A DNA stretch of 13,798 nucleotides, taken from the NCBI GenBank assembly GCA_900771185.1, contig CAAGND010000236.1:1-13798 (forward strand). Direction: 5' to 3'. The first letter of the stretch is position 1. Each line of letters opens with the position of its first letter. The position numbers were made by a program, and so were the translations under genes. Positions 12,544 through 13,798 of the stretch are shown one piece after another. Below the pieces are notes generated by a model that ran no database searches, was not told the DNA's origin, and saw nothing but the letters and a program-made list of their open reading frames with translations. The DNA is from Clostridia bacterium (GTDB lineage: Bacteria; Bacillota; Clostridia; Oscillospirales; Acutalibacteraceae).

Positions 12544-12906
12544 ATGATAAGTGAGAGATTACAGAAATATATAGATGATCATACCTTCTGCTCAGAATAC
12601 CTTTTCAAGGATTGGGAATCTTTTCTTGATCTTCTTTATGCTGAGGGCAGCCGTGTTTCATCAATTCTCTGGTGGGATCATTGCACAAAAAAGCAGCTAC
12701 GCGAATCCGTAGGAAGCGGCGGATACAAAGATCCCGAAAATGATGAGTTTGTATATGCCGAGACCCAGTTTTATAAAGAAGGCCTGGAAACTTATACTCT
12801 TGAAGAAATAAAGGAATATATCGATCACGAGAGAAAAACAGGTTTCCAGTACGGCAGCAGATACAGGAGCCACGATCTGGTGCCTTCTTTCAATATAGCA
12901 GATTGA
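12544..12906 (+). CDS. Uncharacterised acidic small protein of 120 residues
   Basis: Not recognised. ATG at 12544 is chosen because GGAG (12534-12537) lies 6 nt before it; an earlier in-frame ATG at 12487 lies inside the preceding gene without a ribosome binding site. It starts MISERLQKYIDDHTFCSEYLFKDW and contains ILWWDHCTKKQL, a glycine turn VGSGGYKDPENDEFVYAET and a helix TLEEIKEYIDHERKTGF. It is rich in acidic and aromatic residues, probably helical, soluble and cytoplasmic. Second gene of a two-gene transcript. The pattern WWDHC ... GSGGYxD ... AET looks like a conserved family motif, but I cannot name the family. A short palindrome (GACAAATT/AATTTGTC) begins at its stop codon and has no T tail. 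Confidence 0.7.
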   Translation: MISERLQKYIDDHTFCSEYLFKDWESFLDLLYAEGSRVSSILWWDHCTKKQLRESVGSGGYKDPENDEFVYAETQFYKEGLETYTLEEIKEYIDHERKTGFQYGSRYRSHDLVPSFNIAD

Positions 12907-12926
12907 CAAATTCCAATTTGTCGGGA

Positions 12927-13007
12927 TGTTGCAAAATCCTTTCAGAACAAAAGGCGCACTTCTATACAACCGGCTGGATGTATCGTGCGGTGTAAAATTT
13001 TGCGACA
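12927..13007. repeat. Short element bounded by an imperfect inverted repeat
   Basis: TGTTGCAAAAT (12927-12937) is matched by ATTTTGCGACA (12997-13007), 10 of 11 positions in inverted order, enclosing about 59 bp without coding signals. It directly follows an 8-bp palindrome (12905-12922) and directly precedes another repeat, so it may be a decayed miniature element. Confidence 0.35.
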
Positions 13008-13011
13008 CACC

Positions 13012-13068
13012 AAAGCCTCCCTTGTGTAAAGGGAGGTGGCACGGCGAAGCCGTGACGGAGGGATTGTC
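13012..13068 (+). repeat. Palindromic repeat abutting the DUF559 gene
   Basis: Two hairpins in a row: CCTCCCTT/AAGGGAGG (13016-13023 with 13029-13036) and CACGGC-GAA-GCCGTG (13040-13054), followed by ACGGAGGGATTGTC up to the start codon. I recognise this CCTCCCTTGTGTAAAGGGAGG type of sequence as a common dispersed repeat in gut Firmicutes. Its terminal GGAGGG (13057-13062) is correctly spaced (6 nt) to act as ribosome binding site of the gene that follows. Confidence 0.65.
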
Positions 13069-13392
13069 ATGCAGCCAAAGCACAATAAGCGGTTGATTCC
13101 TTTGGCAAAACAGCTGCGAAAAGAAATGACAAAAGAAGAACGGCATCTTTGGTATGACTTTTTGCGTTTCTATCCTGTTCGCTTTTCCAGGCAGAAAGTG
13201 CCGGGGAAATACATTGCGGATTTTTACAGTGCGGACGTGAAACTGGTCATTGAGCTGGACGGTTCTTAACACTATGAGGCAGATGAAATACAAACAGATG
13301 CAGACCGCACCGCTTTTCTGTAGGGGTATGGTCTGAGAGTCATTCGTATCCCAAACAATGAAGTCGTCGGAAATTTATCTTCCGATTTCTAA
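13069..13392 (+). pseudogene. Degenerate DUF559 endonuclease-domain gene with in-frame stops
   Basis: The frame from ATG 13069 encodes MQPKHNKRLIPLAKQLRKEM, then RHLWYDFLR, KYIADFYSAD and VKLVIELDGS, the first two thirds of a DUF559 (PF04480) domain, a Vsr-like PD-(D/E)XK nuclease relative. A TAA at 13267-13269 falls exactly where the family has Gln in ELDGxQH. The same frame then continues as HYEADEIQ, a TAG at 13321-13323 where an acidic residue or Gln is expected, and GYGLRVIRIPNNEV, before a TAA at 13390-13392. The family normally continues for another 15-25 residues. No frameshift is needed; two nonsense changes and a lost C-terminus explain the state. Translation would give a 66-residue fragment. 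Probably remnant of an element carrying a nuclease gene next to a palindromic repeat. Confidence 0.85.
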
Positions 13393-13407
13393 ATTGAATT
13401 AAGACAA

Positions 13408-13444
13408 ACCGAGCAGTAAACAGCGATTCTGTTTACTGCTCGGT
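13408..13444 (-). terminator. Intrinsic terminator of the alpha/beta hydrolase gene
   Basis: A perfect 16-bp stem, ACCGAGCAGTAAACAG (13408-13423) and its complement (13429-13444), with a 5-nt loop. On the minus strand it lies 9 nt after the hydrolase stop and is followed by TTTGTCTTAATT. The plus-strand side (GCCTTGTTGTT) is a weaker tail, so use by the broken DUF559 gene is possible but less likely. Confidence 0.85.
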
Positions 13445-13453
13445 GCCTTGTTG

Positions 13454-13798
13454 TTAATCAGAACTTAAACTGCCGAAGAAGTCGTGCGCGAGAACATATG
13501 CCTGCTTGCCGTCACGGGACATATAAGATGAATGCTTTGCGCCCTCTATAATGGCTATCTTGCTACCGGGGATGCTCTCGTGGATAAAAACGGTATCCGA
13601 AAGCCACATAATATCAGATTCACCCGCTACAATATATGCGGGACAGGTGATTTTTGACAGAAGCTCTTCGTCAATCTGCGGCAGAGTGAGCATCATATCG
13701 TTGAGCTTGTCATGTTTAATCAGATTGTTAAATTTAACACCGATTGTGAAATACGGCTTGAATTTTTCAGGCTTTGTGTTTGCTCCGCAGGAGATAAA
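13454..13798 (-). CDS. Alpha/beta hydrolase, C-terminal part (5' end beyond window)
   Basis: The frame is open to the window edge, giving 114 residues and no start; the ATG near 13696 is internal. The segment CPAYIVAGESDIM carries the acid residue (D62 of the fragment) and IIEGAKHSSYM the catalytic histidine (H89), the two C-terminal members of the Ser-Asp-His triad in the alpha/beta hydrolase fold. The serine elbow must lie upstream, outside the window. VLAHDFFGSL near the end matches the final helix of these proteins. Substrate cannot be told; carboxylesterase or lactone/haloalkane-type hydrolases share these features. The gene ends 9 bp from its terminator. Confidence 0.88.
   Translation of the reverse strand, partial: FISCGANTKPEKFKPYFTIGVKFNNLIKHDKLNDMMLTLPQIDEELLSKITCPAYIVAGESDIMWLSDTVFIHESIPGSKIAIIEGAKHSSYMSRDGKQAYVLAHDFFGSLSSD

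Noticed and set aside
13267..13323. Stop-codon reassignment or readthrough in the DUF559 frame
   Set aside because: Two different stop codons are involved, other genes in the window use TAA and TGA as true stops, and the C-terminus is also missing. Simple decay explains it.
1..13798. CRISPR arrays, tRNA or rRNA genes, integrases, transposases
   Set aside because: No regularly spaced direct repeats, no tRNA-like cloverleaf with a CCA-type end, no rRNA sequence and no recombinase motifs were recognised on either strand.

Overview
The window looks like a chromosomal segment of an anaerobic Gram-positive from the class Clostridia, most likely a gut Ruminococcaceae/Oscillospiraceae-type bacterium. 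The reasons are strong GGAGG-type ribosome binding sites, sigma-A promoters close to TTGACA-N17-TATAAT, many intrinsic terminators, an anaerobic [FeFe]-hydrogenase-like iron-sulfur protein, and small dispersed palindromic repeats of a type I associate with gut Firmicutes. No species can be named from the sequence alone.

Layout. (1) 1-1242: the end of gpmI, then two genes on the minus strand, a cupin protein (TTG start) and a CspA-family cold-shock protein. The cold-shock gene has a consensus promoter and a leader of about 125 nt. (2) 1410-4437: a complete regulated unit made of promoter, yybP-ykoY (Mn2+) riboswitch, overlapping intrinsic terminator, an 899-residue P2-type cation ATPase and a final terminator. 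This is a manganese-induced cation (Mn2+ and/or Ca2+) export unit. (3) 4441-5035: about 600 bp with no credible gene, holding two repeat-like elements. (4) 5036-8807: a tight six-gene operon behind a good promoter. In order it encodes a DRTGG-domain protein, an RsbW-like ATP-binding protein, a sensory-type [FeFe]-hydrogenase homologue (2x[4Fe-4S] ferredoxin, H-cluster domain, C-terminal 4Fe-4S domain), a second DRTGG protein, a GNAT acetyltransferase and a PHP phosphoesterase.

(5) 8833-10029: leuB, 3-isopropylmalate dehydrogenase, with its own probable promoter and a terminator. (6) 10071-11922: a secreted calcineurin-like phosphoesterase with promoter and terminator. (7) 11936-12906: two small unrecognised genes in one transcription unit. 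(8) 12927-13392: a short inverted-repeat element, a palindromic repeat, and a DUF559 endonuclease-like gene broken by in-frame stops, whose ribosome binding site lies inside the repeat. (9) 13408-13798: the 3' part of an alpha/beta hydrolase gene on the minus strand, with its terminator.

How the parts work together. The riboswitch-ATPase unit is a self-contained metal homeostasis device. The six-gene operon is the most intriguing system. The hydrogenase-like protein keeps all four H-cluster cysteines but has alanine at the proton-transfer cysteine, the pattern of putative H2/redox sensors rather than working hydrogenases. It sits beside a kinase-like ATPase, two putative ligand-binding DRTGG proteins, an acetyltransferase and a phosphoesterase, and no catalytic hydrogenase is present in the window. 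I read it as a candidate H2/redox-sensing signalling module; that function is inference.
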